Part shown: positions 19,506 through 27,960 of the stretch, one piece after another
Layout of the letters: every line of letters starts with the position of its first letter
How positions within the stretch are numbered: position 1 is the stretch's first letter
Source: Actinomycetota bacterium
GTDB lineage: Bacteria; Actinomycetota; Actinomycetes; JACCUZ01
Assembly (NCBI GenBank): GCA_030841025.1
Contig: JAVEDJ010000197.1
Coordinates: 1 to 34,100 of the forward strand
Direction of reading: 5' to 3'
Length of the DNA: 34,100 nucleotides
The notes under the pieces: model-generated
What the model was told of the DNA's origin: nothing
What the model saw: only the letters and a program-made list of their open reading frames with translations
Databases searched by the model: none
Position numbers and translations under genes: made by a program

Positions 19506-19519
19506 CCTGTGTACACAGG
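19506..19519. repeat. 14-bp perfect palindrome CCTGTGTACACAGG
   Basis: A complete dyad without spacer lies immediately next to the DnaA-like box at 19496, about 140 bp before dnaA. It could be the operator of a dimeric regulator; the regulator is unknown. Confidence 0.5.
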
Positions 19520-19658
19520 GTGTCCCGAAGCGTCGCGTCGGTGCTGTGCGGCCCGTGGGAGAAGCCCGTGGGAGAGCACAGCGTCGCACACACCGCGGGA
19601 GGGGAAGCCGCCCGTCGAGGCGCCGACGCTAACAACCGGCGACCCGGCCAGCAAGCGC

Positions 19659-19667
19659 TTGTCCACA
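19659..19667 (+). other. Perfect DnaA box TTGTCCACA
   Basis: Exact match to the consensus used by high-GC actinobacteria, lying between dnaA and rpmH rather than in the dnaA-dnaN spacer. It suggests DnaA control of dnaA and/or rpmH expression, or a second part of the origin. Confidence 0.65.
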
Positions 19668-19819
19668 ACCGGGAGAGAAATTTCCGCCGCAAGCGTGGCG
19701 TCGCTCGGCGTGTCGAGCGAGACGGCGCACGTCCGGCGGCCAGGATGGAGGGTTCGGCCCGGCCGCCGGTTTACGGACGCGCGACGGGCGGTCCGTGGGC
19801 AGGGCGCGCCGCCCGTGGT

Positions 19820-19849
19820 TTGACCGTGCGCCGCCGCCGCACGTACCGT
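19820..19849 (+). promoter_or_regulatory. Probable housekeeping promoter of rpmH
   Basis: TTGACC (19820-19825), an 18-bp spacer and TACCGT (19844-19849) fit the actinobacterial principal-sigma pattern TTGAC-N17/18-TAnnnT. Transcription from here would give a leader of about 145 nt before rpmH. Confidence 0.5.
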
Positions 19850-19999
19850 AGATCGGTCGAGTCCCCGACGACTCGGTGTCGCGCGTTCCTGTGAGCGTCG
19901 CCAGCTGGCTTGTCAGCCACCTTGCGCGCCGCTCCTGCCGACACACCCGCACCGCGTCCCGAGATGTCCCTTTCTTGTCGCAAGGCCAGGAGCCCACGA

Positions 20000-20137
20000 G
20001 TGAGCAAGCGCACGTTCCAGCCCAACAACCGCCGCCGGGCCAAGACTCACGGCTTCCGTCTTCGCATGCGCACCCGGGCCGGTCGCGCCATCCTCGCCGC
20101 CCGTCGTCACAAGGGCCGCGCCCGGCTCTCGGCCTGA
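20000..20137 (+). CDS. rpmH: 50S ribosomal protein L34
   Basis: 45 aa. The track extends it upstream, but the family start is the GTG at 20000 ([19 protein letters not shown]), preceded by AGGAG. It is a very basic protein with the invariant '[24 protein letters not shown]' pattern. The C-terminus reads 'GRARLSA' where many species have 'GRKSLSA'. It is a component of the large ribosomal subunit. It leads the rpmH-rnpA-yidD-yidC operon and faces away from dnaA, with only 5 bp to rnpA. Confidence 0.97.
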   Translation: MSKRTFQPNNRRRAKTHGFRLRMRTRAGRAILAARRHKGRARLSA

Positions 20138-20142
20138 CCCCC

Positions 20143-20538
20143 GTGCTGCCGGCCTCCGCACGGTTACGCCGTAGTGCGGACTTTGCGGCGACCGTACGAC
20201 GGGGCCGCCGCGGCCGTACCGGCCTGCTGCTGGTTCACCTGCTGACTCCTGCCATGTCCGAGGTTGACGCCACCACGGACGGCTCCACCTGCGGTTTCGT
20301 GGTCTCGCGGGCCATCGGCGGTTCGGTGGTCCGGCATCGCGTGCTGCGCAAGCTGCGGCACCTGGTGTCCCCCCGAATCGAGCAGTTGCCGCCCGGCTCC
20401 CGGCTGGTGGTGCGCGCGCTCCCAGGAGCTGCGACGGCATCGTCCGCGGCGCTCGGCAATGCCCTGGACCGCGCGCTGCGCAGCGTTCTGGGCTCGCCCG
20501 CACGCTCCCCGCACGGCGAGACGGCAGCGCGGCGATGA
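20143..20538 (+). CDS. rnpA: Ribonuclease P protein component
   Basis: 131 aa from a GTG at 20143, five bases after the rpmH stop; the longer track ORF runs over rpmH in another frame. Family features are '[20 protein letters not shown]' at the N-terminus and the basic helix '[15 protein letters not shown]', which takes the place of the classic RNR motif (RHR here, as often in actinobacteria). It assists the catalytic RNA of RNase P in cutting tRNA 5' leaders. There is no clear ribosome site of its own, so translational coupling to rpmH is likely. The 3' end overlaps yidD (ATGA). Confidence 0.94.
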   Translation: MLPASARLRRSADFAATVRRGRRGRTGLLLVHLLTPAMSEVDATTDGSTCGFVVSRAIGGSVVRHRVLRKLRHLVSPRIEQLPPGSRLVVRALPGAATASSAALGNALDRALRSVLGSPARSPHGETAARR

Positions 20539-20801
20539 TCGGCCGCCTGCTGACCCTGCCGATCCGGGTCTACCAGCTGCTCATCTCGCCGCTGCTCGGC
20601 CCCCGGTGCCGCTTCTACCCGTCGTGCTCGGCCTACGCCGTCGAGGCGCTGATCTCGCACGGCGCCCTGCGCGGCAGCTACCTGGCGGGACGCCGGCTGC
20701 TGCGTTGCCACCCGTGGAACCCCGGCGGTCTGGACCCCGTTCCTCCCAAGCACTCCGGGACCGCCCCGACTCCGCATCATCCGCATGGAGCCCGCACGTG
20801 A
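20535..20801 (+). CDS. yidD: Membrane protein insertion efficiency factor YidD
   Basis: 88 aa from an ATG overlapping the rnpA stop. The family core is fully present: '[27 protein letters not shown]' and '[19 protein letters not shown]', including the three conserved cysteines. YidD is a small membrane-associated protein thought to assist YidC. It has a short disordered His/Pro-rich tail. Its stop overlaps the yidC GTG (GTGA), so rnpA, yidD and yidC are translationally linked. Confidence 0.95.
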   Translation: MIGRLLTLPIRVYQLLISPLLGPRCRFYPSCSAYAVEALISHGALRGSYLAGRRLLRCHPWNPGGLDPVPPKHSGTAPTPHHPHGART

Positions 20802-21823
20802 AGATCCTCGAGCCGCTGTACGACGCCGTCACGTTCATCATGTTGGCGTTTCATTCCTTGTTCAAGTCGATCGGCATCGATGAGAGCAGTGGGCTGGCCT
20901 GGGGTGGCTCGATCGTCGGTCTGGTCATCGTCATCCGCATCCTGCTGATCCCGCTGTTCGTCAAGCAGATCAACGCCCAGCGTGGGCTGCAGATGCTGCA
21001 GCCGGAGATCAAGAAGCTGCAGGCCAAGTACAAGGGGAAGACCGACCCCGAGAGCAAGCAGAAGCAGCAGCAGGAAATGATGAAGCTCTACCGCGACAAC
21101 GGGACCAACCCGCTCGCGAGCTGCCTGCCCATCGTCCTGCAGGCGCCCATCTTCTTCGCTCTCTTCCGGGTCCTCGACGGCATCGGCCATACGCCCAACC
21201 CGATCACGCGCGGCCTGCTGAACAACAACACGGCGACTCAGGCGGCCGACGCCTCCATCTTCGGCGCGCACATCTCGGATCAATTCCTGGGGGCGGACAA
21301 CGTCCGGGTCCAGATCATCACCGCGGTGATGATCGTGCTGATGTCGGCGACGACGTTCCTGACGCAGAAGCAGCTCATGAGCAAGAACATGCCGGCGTCG
21401 GCGATGGACAACCCGTTCGCCCAGCAGCAGAAGATCCTGCTCTACGTGTTCCCGCTGATCTTTGCCGTCAGCGGCGTGAACTTCCCCATCGGGGTGCTGC
21501 TCTACTGGCTGACGACGAACCTGTGGTCGATGGGCCAGCAGTTCTACGTCATCCGCCGCAACCCGTCCCCTGGCTCCCCCGCCTTCGACGCGCTGGAGAG
21601 GCGAAAGGCCGAGAAGGCAGCGCGGCACGCCGCGGCAGCCACCACCGCGGCGACGACCGGGTCGTCGGCAGAGGCCGGTAGCCCCAACGGCAGCTCCCCT
21701 GGCGGGATCGACGCGATCGACGTGACCGACGGTACCGACGCGGGAGCTGCCGACGGCGCGACCGAGACCCGTCCGTCGCGGCAACGCCAGCAGCCACGAC
21801 GGCAGCCCAAGCGCAAGCGCTGA
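20798..21823 (+). CDS. yidC: Membrane protein insertase YidC (Oxa1 family)
   Basis: 341 aa from a GTG at 20798 overlapping yidD; GGAG lies upstream. The N-terminus '[20 protein letters not shown]' begins a first membrane helix without the large periplasmic domain of Gram-negative YidC. The groove arginine is R47 in '[15 protein letters not shown]', followed by the cytoplasmic hairpin '[16 protein letters not shown]' and '[25 protein letters not shown]'. The last membrane part reads '[20 protein letters not shown]'. A basic, low-complexity tail ending 'RQPKRKR' could bind ribosomes. It inserts and folds membrane proteins, alone or with SecYEG. Confidence 0.97.
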   Translation: MKILEPLYDAVTFIMLAFHSLFKSIGIDESSGLAWGGSIVGLVIVIRILLIPLFVKQINAQRGLQMLQPEIKKLQAKYKGKTDPESKQKQQQEMMKLYRDNGTNPLASCLPIVLQAPIFFALFRVLDGIGHTPNPITRGLLNNNTATQAADASIFGAHISDQFLGADNVRVQIITAVMIVLMSATTFLTQKQLMSKNMPASAMDNPFAQQQKILLYVFPLIFAVSGVNFPIGVLLYWLTTNLWSMGQQFYVIRRNPSPGSPAFDALERRKAEKAARHAAAATTAATTGSSAEAGSPNGSSPGGIDAIDVTDGTDAGAADGATETRPSRQRQQPRRQPKRKR

Positions 21824-21920
21824 CCGCACTCCCGGCGCGGCCGCCCGGCGCGCCAGCGCCACCACCCGACCAGCACCACAAGAGATCGCTGCACCGAGTC
21901 CGTGAAGGGTTAGGACCACG

Positions 21921-22520
21921 ATGACCGAGTCGACCAGTCCCGAAGCCGCCGAGGCGCCCCCTGCGGAGGTGACCGCAACGACCAGCGCACCGGCCAGTGA
22001 CGAGACTGAGACCGAGGGAGCGCCCGGCGCCGCGCAGAACGGCGTTCGCCGAGGCGAACAGGACATCCGCGCGCTGGAGCGTGAGGGCGAGATCGCCGCG
22101 GACTACCTCGAGGAGCTCCTCGACATCGCCGATCTCGATGGTGACATCGATATGGACGTCGAGCGCGATCGGGCCGCTGTGTCCGTGGTCGGGGGCGACC
22201 TCGACCATCTGGTCGGGTCCGAGGGGGCGGTGCTGGAGGCGCTGCAGGAGCTGACCCGGCTGGCCGTGCTGACCCAGACCGGCGACCGGTCGCGGCTGAT
22301 GCTCGACATCGGCGGTTACCGCGCCGGCCGGCGCGCCACGCTCACCGAGCTGGGGCTTGCCACGGCGGCGGAAGTCAAGAAGTCCGGCGAAGCGGCTCGG
22401 TTGGCGCCGATGTCACCGTTCGAGCGCAAGATCGTGCACGACGCCGTTGCCGAGGCAGGACTGCGAAGCGAATCTGAGGGTGAAGAGCCGCAGCGGCGCG
22501 TCGTCGTACTGCCCGCGTGA
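21921..22520 (+). CDS. Jag/KhpB-type RNA-binding protein (KH-II and R3H)
   Basis: 199 aa from an ATG with a GGTTAGGA ribosome site. Residues 1-45 are acidic and disordered. 'YLEELLDIADLDGDIDMDVE' starts a KH-II domain with 'LVGSEGAVLEALQELTRLAV' carrying the GxxG-like turn (GSEG), and an R3H domain follows ('APMSPFERKIVHDAVAE', with R-x3-H). The typical N-terminal Jag domain is absent, as in other actinobacteria. It is an RNA-binding protein encoded next to yidC and linked elsewhere to cell envelope and division control. It lies 97 bp after yidC in the same direction. Confidence 0.93.
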   Translation: MTESTSPEAAEAPPAEVTATTSAPASDETETEGAPGAAQNGVRRGEQDIRALEREGEIAADYLEELLDIADLDGDIDMDVERDRAAVSVVGGDLDHLVGSEGAVLEALQELTRLAVLTQTGDRSRLMLDIGGYRAGRRATLTELGLATAAEVKKSGEAARLAPMSPFERKIVHDAVAEAGLRSESEGEEPQRRVVVLPA

Positions 22521-22539
22521 GGATTGCTGGTCACATCCT

Positions 22540-23268
22540 GTGACGGATGTTCCACGTGAAACACCGGACGCAGCGGGTGACCATGTTTCACGTGAAACAG
22601 CCGGAACCGAGGCGCGGCACCGTATCTTCGCGCGGCGGCTGCCCGTCGCGGAGCGCTACGCCCAGCTGCTCGCGACGGAGGGCGTGGTCCGTGGGCTGAT
22701 CGGGCCACGCGAGTCCGACCGGATCTGGGACCGCCACCTGCTCAACTGTGCGGTGATGGCCGAGCTGATCGCCCCCGGAGCTCAGGTCTGCGACGTGGGC
22801 TCCGGTGCCGGCCTGCCCGGGATCCCGTTGGCGATCGCCCGACCCGACCTGCAGGTCGAGCTGGTCGATCCCCTGCTGCGGCGCACCACCTTCTTGCAGG
22901 AGGTCGTGGCCGAGCTGGGCCTGGGGAACGTCACGGTGACCAGGGCGCGGGCCGAGGAGCTGGCCGGTACGCAGCGGGCCGACATGGTCACCGCGCGCGC
23001 GGTGGCCGCTATCCCCAAGCTGGCCGCGTGGTGCCTTCCGTTGCTCCGGTCAGACGGTAGTCTCCTGGCGCTGAAGGGTGCGCGCGCCTCGGCAGAGCTG
23101 GCCGACGCGATCGGCGAGCTGCGCCGGCTGGGCGCGCGCCACTGGGACGTCGTGCAGTGCGGCATCCAGGTCCTGACAGAGCCCACCACGGTGGTGCGCG
23201 TCGTCATGGGAGCCGGGGAACCGGCGGCCACGGTGCGGGCCCAGCGCCGAGATAAGAGGAAGCCATGA
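22540..23268 (+). CDS. rsmG: 16S rRNA (guanine-527-N7) methyltransferase
   Basis: 242 aa from a GTG at 22540; the track ORF extends upstream through the jag gene. The Rossmann motif is 'VCDVGSGAGLPGIPLAIARP', preceded by the family segment 'RESDRIWDRHLLNCAVMAELI' and followed by 'DMVTARAVAAIPKLAAWCLPLL' and 'LALKG'. It methylates N7 of G527 in 16S rRNA; loss of the family enzyme gives low-level streptomycin resistance. The first 25 codons contain two parS sites and read VPRET and VSRET. The stop overlaps the first parA start (ATGA). Position next to parAB is conserved. Confidence 0.95.
   Translation: MTDVPRETPDAAGDHVSRETAGTEARHRIFARRLPVAERYAQLLATEGVVRGLIGPRESDRIWDRHLLNCAVMAELIAPGAQVCDVGSGAGLPGIPLAIARPDLQVELVDPLLRRTTFLQEVVAELGLGNVTVTRARAEELAGTQRADMVTARAVAAIPKLAAWCLPLLRSDGSLLALKGARASAELADAIGELRRLGARHWDVVQCGIQVLTEPTTVVRVVMGAGEPAATVRAQRRDKRKP
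22548..22563. promoter_or_regulatory. parS: parS site (1 mismatch)
   Basis: TGTTCCACGTGAAACA differs at one base from the 16-bp parS consensus TGTTTCACGTGAAACA. It lies in codons 3-8 of rsmG. Confidence 0.85.
22584..22599. promoter_or_regulatory. parS: parS site (perfect)
   Basis: TGTTTCACGTGAAACA is an exact 16-bp palindromic ParB loading site, 36 bp after the first one and inside rsmG. Confidence 0.95.
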
Positions 23269-24734
23269 GCAGCTCGGTCCAGGAGGCCACCGGTCTCGGC
23301 TGGCCGGAGGTCCCAGGCAGCGGGGCCAGTGCGCCGCGCCGCGGACTCGGGTTGGGCCTCGGATGGCCCGCCCTCGCTCCGGTGGAGGGCCCCATCGACA
23401 CAGCGTCCGGCCTACCTGCGAACGTCGGTGAGACCGCTGCACCCGCCGGCCCGGAAAGGACCGCAGCACCGCGTGGTGCTGAGGGTCCGCCGGCGGACGG
23501 CGGCGCCGATGCCCCGGGCGATGCCCCGGCAGATGTCCCGCCCGACGCACCGGCGGACGGCCGCGCCGACACACCGGCGGTCACGGGAGCGGGTGTCGTC
23601 GTCATGGCGGCCATCGTGGACGTCGCAGACTCGGACGCCGGTCCCCGGCCACCTGTTCCCGCGGGCCGGCTCGGACCGACAACCGGCGCCGAGGCCCACG
23701 AAGCCGCGCCCGCCCCTCCCGTGCAGGCGTATCGCGCGACGGCGCCACTTCCCCACGGGTCGACGGTCGCGACGGCTGAGGAGCTCTCCGTGATGGAGGA
23801 TGTTTCACGTGAAACGGAGGACACCCCCATCGCCCGGGCCGCCGAGACGGCCGTCCGGGTGCTGGCTGGTCGCACGGGGAAGCCGCTGCCCCGGCCGCCG
23901 CACCTACGCGTGCTGACGGTGGCGAACCAGAAGGGTGGCGTCGGCAAGACGACTACCACGGTGAACGTGGCGGCCGCTCTCGCACTGCAGGGCGCCAACG
24001 TGCTCGTCGTCGACCTCGACCCGCAGGGCAATGCCTCGACGGCATTGGGCATCGACCACCACTCCGAGGTCCCGTCGGTCTACGACGTGCTCGTCGACGG
24101 CCGGCCGCTGCACGAGGTGGTCCGTCCGGTGGACGGCATCGCCGGCCTGTGGTGCGCGCCCGCGACCATCGACCTGGCCGGCGCCGAGATCGAGCTGGTG
24201 TCGCTGGTCGCCCGGGAGTCCCGGCTCGACAAGGCCTTGACGGCGTACGCCGCGTGGTGCGACGAGCAGGAGGCGAGCGGTCTGCCGCGGTTGGACTACG
24301 TGCTCATCGACTGCCCACCGAGCCTGGGCCTGCTGACGGTCAACGCGCTGGTCGCGGCGCCCGAGGTGCTCATCCCGATCCAGTGTGAGTACTACGCGCT
24401 CGAAGGCGTCGGCCAGCTGTTGAAGAACATCGAGCTGGTCAAGGCCCACCTCAACCCTGGCCTGCATGTCTCGACGGTGCTGCTCACGATGTACGACGCG
24501 CGGACCCGGCTCGCAGCCCAGGTGGCCGACGAGGTGCGCACCCACTTCGCGACCACCGTGCTGCGGACCACCATTCCGCGTTCGGTTCGCATCTCGGAGG
24601 CACCGAGCTATGGCCAGACGGTGATGACCTACGATCCGGGATCCACCGGGGCGTTGTCCTATCTGGAGGCGGCCCGGGAGATGGCGATCCGCGGAGCGGT
24701 CAAGCCGGACGTGCGTGCAGAGGAGACATCGTGA
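23265..24734 (+). CDS. parA: Chromosome partitioning ATPase ParA, with a long N-terminal extension
   Basis: 489 aa if translation starts at ATG 23265, which overlaps the rsmG stop and has AGAGGA upstream. The first ~176 residues are Pro/Ala/Gly-rich, with repeated 'DAP/ADG' pieces and no recognisable domain. A second start (GTG 23790 / ATG 23793, GAGGAG upstream) would give 313 aa beginning [16 protein letters not shown], the usual ParA N-terminus. The deviant Walker A is '[14 protein letters not shown]', the switch and Walker B regions are 'DLDPQGNAS' and '[11 protein letters not shown]', and '[10 protein letters not shown]' lies near the end. ParA forms ATP-dependent gradients on the nucleoid and moves ParB-parS complexes. 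A parS site lies over the internal start. It overlaps parB (GTGA). Confidence 0.93.
   Translation: MSSSVQEATGLGWPEVPGSGASAPRRGLGLGLGWPALAPVEGPIDTASGLPANVGETAAPAGPERTAAPRGAEGPPADGGADAPGDAPADVPPDAPADGRADTPAVTGAGVVVMAAIVDVADSDAGPRPPVPAGRLGPTTGAEAHEAAPAPPVQAYRATAPLPHGSTVATAEELSVMEDVSRETEDTPIARAAETAVRVLAGRTGKPLPRPPHLRVLTVANQKGGVGKTTTTVNVAAALALQGANVLVVDLDPQGNASTALGIDHHSEVPSVYDVLVDGRPLHEVVRPVDGIAGLWCAPATIDLAGAEIELVSLVARESRLDKALTAYAAWCDEQEASGLPRLDYVLIDCPPSLGLLTVNALVAAPEVLIPIQCEYYALEGVGQLLKNIELVKAHLNPGLHVSTVLLTMYDARTRLAAQVADEVRTHFATTVLRTTIPRSVRISEAPSYGQTVMTYDPGSTGALSYLEAAREMAIRGAVKPDVRAEETS
23778..23795 (+). promoter_or_regulatory. Internal ribosome site and alternative ParA start
   Basis: GAGGAG (23778-23783) is 6 bases from GTG 23790 and 9 bases from ATG 23793, both in frame with ParA. 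A start here yields a family-length ParA and would explain the poor conservation expected of the upstream extension. Confidence 0.55.
23801..23816. promoter_or_regulatory. parS: parS site (15 of 16)
   Basis: TGTTTCACGTGAAACG keeps the full 14-bp core GTTTCACGTGAAAC. It begins six bases after the internal ParA ATG, so ParB bound here would sit at the beginning of the conserved parA reading frame. Confidence 0.9.
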
Positions 24735-25807
24735 GCGAGAAGAAGCGTGGCCTCGGGCGTGGACTGGGTGCCCTGATACCGACGGCGCCCGGCAAGGAGG
24801 ACGGGGCGTCCAGCGGCCCGTCGCCGGTCGATCTGCTGATTCCCGCGAGAGCGCCGGCCGCGGGTCGGCCGGCCGCGACTACCGGGGACGGCGCTCCCGC
24901 ACGGAACGCCGACGCCGGTAAGGGAGCCGGTGAGGATGCCAGCCCGGCTACCGTCGCGGACCCGGACGGAGCACCAACCGCCGGCGGTGCCTACTTCGCC
25001 GAGCTGCCGCGCGATGCCATCACGCCCAACCCGCGACAGCCCCGCGAGGTCTTCGACGAGGAGGCCATGGCCGAGCTGGTCCACTCCGTGCGCGAGGTCG
25101 GACTGCTGCAGCCGATCGTCGTCCGGCCCCAGGGCGACGGTCGCTACGAGCTGATCATGGGGGAGCGGCGCTGGCGGGCGGCCGCCGAGGCCGGGCTGGA
25201 GACCATCCCGGCGATCGTGCGGCAAACGGGCGACGACGTCATGCTGCGGGACGCGTTGCTGGAGAACCTGCACCGCGCCCAGCTCAACCCCCTCGAGGAG
25301 GCCGCCGCCTACGACCAGCTGCTGGCCGACTTCGGCTGCACCCACGACGAGCTGGCCGGGCGGATCGGCCGGTCCCGCCCGCAGATCTCCAACACCCTGC
25401 GGCTGCTCAAGCTGCCGCCCTCGGTCCAGCGCCGGGTGGCCGCGGGCGTGCTGTCCGCTGGCCACGCCCGCGCTGTGCTCGGCCTCGAGGATGCCGCCGG
25501 GCAGGAGCGGTTGGCGCAGCGCATCGTGGCCGAGGGACTGTCGGTCCGCTCCGTCGAGGAGATCGTGGCCCTGGGCGGGGACGACGCCAAGGCGCCGCGG
25601 GCCCGGCGGGCGAACAAGCCGGTGGCCCCCAAGCTGGAGGTCCTGGCGAACCGGCTCGCCGACCGGTTCGAGACCCGGGTCAAGGTGGACCTGGGTCGCT
25701 CCAAGGGCCGGATCGTGGTCGAGTTCGCCTCCATCGACGACCTGGAGCGCATCGTCGGCCTGATGACCGACGGCGCCCACGACTCGCCCGCCGCCTCCGA
25801 CAGCTGA
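24731..25807 (+). CDS. parB: Chromosome partitioning protein ParB (CTPase, parS-binding)
   Basis: 358 aa from a GTG overlapping the parA stop. The N-terminus '[14 protein letters not shown]' is the ParA-stimulating motif, followed by a disordered stretch to about residue 90. The CTP-binding domain shows '[24 protein letters not shown]', 'GERRWRAA' and '[17 protein letters not shown]'. The helix-turn-helix '[23 protein letters not shown]' reads parS. The C-terminal dimerisation domain ends 'IVGLMTDGA'. It loads on the three parS sites upstream, spreads as a clamp and is moved by ParA. The gene is followed by a perfect 24-bp palindrome. Confidence 0.97.
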   Translation: MSEKKRGLGRGLGALIPTAPGKEDGASSGPSPVDLLIPARAPAAGRPAATTGDGAPARNADAGKGAGEDASPATVADPDGAPTAGGAYFAELPRDAITPNPRQPREVFDEEAMAELVHSVREVGLLQPIVVRPQGDGRYELIMGERRWRAAAEAGLETIPAIVRQTGDDVMLRDALLENLHRAQLNPLEEAAAYDQLLADFGCTHDELAGRIGRSRPQISNTLRLLKLPPSVQRRVAAGVLSAGHARAVLGLEDAAGQERLAQRIVAEGLSVRSVEEIVALGGDDAKAPRARRANKPVAPKLEVLANRLADRFETRVKVDLGRSKGRIVVEFASIDDLERIVGLMTDGAHDSPAASDS

Positions 25808-25813
25808 TCGACA

Positions 25814-25837
25814 TATCGCTTTGTCGACAAAGCGATA
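25814..25837. repeat. 24-bp perfect palindrome after parB
   Basis: TATCGCTTTGTC is followed at once by its exact reverse complement. As RNA it would be a 10-bp stem with a TCGA loop; as DNA it is a spacer-free dyad. It lies 7 bp after the parB stop and about 120 bp before the GNAT gene. It lacks the G/C-rich stem and T-tract of a usual terminator, so an operator or a factor-independent end of the par transcript are both possible. Confidence 0.6.
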
Positions 25838-25960
25838 CAGGCGGGCCAGTCCTCCCGGCCACCCAGACAGCCACGCCGGCGGACCCTCGGGGTCTGGTCG
25901 CGCGGTGCTGCGGTCACTACGATGCTCGGCGAACAGCGACTCGAGGCCGGGGAGGCAGGG

Positions 25961-26644
25961 GTGTCGCGACGGCTCGCCAGCCTCACGCTCGACAACCTCG
26001 ACGATCTGCCACGCCGGTGCCGGCGCTGCGTCTTCTGGGAGCTCGACCCCGTCGCCCGGGAGATCGCCCGCGACAACGGCGATGTCGAGCTCGAGAAGGA
26101 GGCGTGGCTGTCGGCGACCCTGCTCGAGTGGGGGTCGTGCGGCAAGGTCGTCTACGTCGACTCGTCCCCGGCCGGCTACCTGCTCTACGCCCCGCCTGCC
26201 TACGTCCCCCGCAGCGTGGCCTTCCCGACCTCGCCTGTCTCCGGTGACGCAGTGCTGCTGATGACGGCCCGGGTGCTGGACGAGTTCCAGGGGGGTGGCT
26301 TCGGTCGGATGCTGCTGCAGGGCGCCGCCAAGGACCTGTCCCGCCGGGGTGTCCGAGCCATTGAGGCGTTCGGCTCCCTGACGCCCTCGGGCGAGGCGGA
26401 GGAACGCGAGGACGCGTACGACCAGCCGGGCTCACGGTCACGTGCCGCCCGACGGGCCAACCCCTGCGTCGTTCCCGCGGACTATCTGCTGGCCGTGGGC
26501 TTCAAGACGGTTCGACCCCACCACCGCTTCCCGCGGCTGCGCCTGGAGCTCAAGAACGCGGTGTCGTGGCGCGAGGACGTCGAGGTCGCCCTCGAGCGGC
26601 TGCTCGGGTCGATGAACCCCGAGCCGGTCTTCCGTCCGGTCTGA
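25961..26644 (+). CDS. GNAT family N-acetyltransferase
   Basis: 227 aa from the GTG at 25961, with GGGGAGG five bases upstream; the ATG at 25922 in the track lacks a site. The acetyl-CoA binding motif is 'VLDEFQGGGFGRMLLQGAAKDLSRRGVRAIEAFGS', preceded by 'CGKVVYVDSSPAGYLLYAPPAYVPR'. Near the end 'PADYLLAVGFKTVRPHHRFPRLRLELKNAVSWREDVE' is typical of the homologues that sit between parB and cwlM in actinobacteria. A Cys pair (RRCRRCVFWE) is near the start. The substrate is not known. It converges on cwlM with 2 bp between stop codons. Confidence 0.87.
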   Translation: MSRRLASLTLDNLDDLPRRCRRCVFWELDPVAREIARDNGDVELEKEAWLSATLLEWGSCGKVVYVDSSPAGYLLYAPPAYVPRSVAFPTSPVSGDAVLLMTARVLDEFQGGGFGRMLLQGAAKDLSRRGVRAIEAFGSLTPSGEAEEREDAYDQPGSRSRAARRANPCVVPADYLLAVGFKTVRPHHRFPRLRLELKNAVSWREDVEVALERLLGSMNPEPVFRPV

Positions 26645-26646
26645 CG

Positions 26647-27825
26647 CTAGCCGGGCCGCCCGGCGCCGGTCCGCAGATCCGCTGGGATGTGCAGCAAGCC
26701 GGTCTCGGCGTCCTCGTCCGGCGGTAGGTAGAGCCGCTGCACGGCGGCCACCACGGCCTCCGCGAGCACGTCGCGGAAGGCCGGATCGGCCAGTCGCGCG
26801 GCGTCTCCCGGGTTGGACAGGTAACCGGGCTCGATCCGCACGGCGGGCATCCGGGTGCGCCGCAGCAGGTCCCACGTCTTGCGGTGCGCGCGCAGGTCGA
26901 CCAGGTCGGTGCGGGCGCACACCTCTCGCTGCACCAGGTCGGCGAACCGTTCACCCACAGAGGAGTGGTGGTCGATCCGGTCGTTGCCGAAGTAGTAGGT
27001 GGCGCAGCCGGCGGCCTGCGGATTGGCCTGCGCGTCGACGTGCAGCGAGATCACCAGATCGGCGCCGGCCGCGTTGGCGAAACCGGCGCGATCCACCTCG
27101 TCGAGGTCGCCGTCGGGTCCGCGGGTGAGGAACGCGGAGCTTCCCGTGAGGGTGAGCCGGCCCTCGACCCGGGAGGCGAGGTCGTAGGCCAGGGCCGCTT
27201 CGTCCAGGCCGTGGCCGGAGACACCGATGTCTGCGCCGCCGTGGCCGGGGTCGATGATGACCAGCTTGCCCGACAGCGTCGGTCCGGCGCGGTTGATCGC
27301 CTCGGACTCGCGCATGGCGTGCGGGCGGCCGCCGACGACGGTGCGCGCAAGCTTGTCGAGCGCCTTGAACGTCGTGGGCCCACAGGTCCCATCGGCGGGG
27401 ATGCCGACGTTGCGCTGGAACTCGCGCAGCGCCTGCTCGGTCTCGACGCCGAACAGGCCGTCGACCCGACCGCAGTCGAAGCCCATGTCGAGCATGCGCT
27501 GCTGCAGCGTGGCCACGTCGTCGCCGGCCTGCAGGCGCGCGGGCATGTAGAACAGGATGCGGTCGCCGATGCGCCAGCGAGCCTCATCCAGTGCGTGGTA
27601 CGTCGTCGCGCCGACCACGCCGTCGACGGTGAGACCGCGTTGCTGCTGGAACGCGCGCACGGCCCGGTCGGTGTCATCGTCGAACACCGCGGTGCTGGTG
27701 CCCGACAGTGGCGCGGACAGGTCGGCCAGCAGGCCGAGGACGACGAGCTTGAAGCGGATCTCCGCGACCGCAGGCCCCGCGTCGCCGTGCCGGTAGGCGC
27801 GTTCAGAAGACCGCTCGAAGGACAT
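26647..27825 (-). CDS. cwlM: N-acetylmuramoyl-L-alanine amidase-like regulator, CwlM type
   Basis: 392 aa from an ATG at 27825 with GAGGAG nine bases upstream; the 25 extra track residues are discarded. Two PG_binding_1 repeats occupy about residues 16-80 and 97-160 ('GLTVDGVVGATTYHAL', 'GRVDGLFGVETEQALREFQ'). An Amidase_3 domain follows, with 'IDPGHGG' (His195), 'GLDEA' (Glu209), 'ISLHVDA' (His262) and 'IEPGYLSN' (Glu332), so zinc ligands and catalytic Glu appear retained. There is no signal peptide. In mycobacteria CwlM is cytoplasmic and, when phosphorylated, controls MurA and interacts with MurJ, which fits the nearby murJ and pseudokinase genes. Whether this one is an active amidase is open. 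Confidence 0.88.
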   Translation of the reverse strand: MSFERSSERAYRHGDAGPAVAEIRFKLVVLGLLADLSAPLSGTSTAVFDDDTDRAVRAFQQQRGLTVDGVVGATTYHALDEARWRIGDRILFYMPARLQAGDDVATLQQRMLDMGFDCGRVDGLFGVETEQALREFQRNVGIPADGTCGPTTFKALDKLARTVVGGRPHAMRESEAINRAGPTLSGKLVIIDPGHGGADIGVSGHGLDEAALAYDLASRVEGRLTLTGSSAFLTRGPDGDLDEVDRAGFANAAGADLVISLHVDAQANPQAAGCATYYFGNDRIDHHSSVGERFADLVQREVCARTDLVDLRAHRKTWDLLRRTRMPAVRIEPGYLSNPGDAARLADPAFRDVLAEAVVAAVQRLYLPPDEDAETGLLHIPADLRTGAGRPG

Positions 27826-27960
27826 CGAGGGTTGCTCCTCGGGTCGGAAGGGCGGGCGGGCGATGGTACCGCGCCGATCCCCACCGCCGTCCGCCGGCAA
27901 ACAGCGCCGCAGAGGCGTTGCCGGCCGGCGAACGGCCGACGGGTCCGAGCAGTGCGGCCG

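Larger units (their letters stand above)
19367..19999. promoter_or_regulatory. dnaA-rpmH divergent regulatory region
   Basis: 633 bp without a gene. The dnaA side contains CCGTCCACA (19484), TCATCCACA (19496) and a perfect TTGTCCACA box (19659), plus a 14-bp palindrome at 19506. The rpmH side contains a likely housekeeping promoter at 19820. The centre (about 19680-19810) is plain GC-rich sequence in which I see nothing further. Open frames through here have no family resemblance. Confidence 0.6.

Noticed and set aside
17735-19894. A 719-aa plus-strand ORF opposite dnaA
   Set aside because: Antisense shadow of dnaA running into the regulatory region; no family features.
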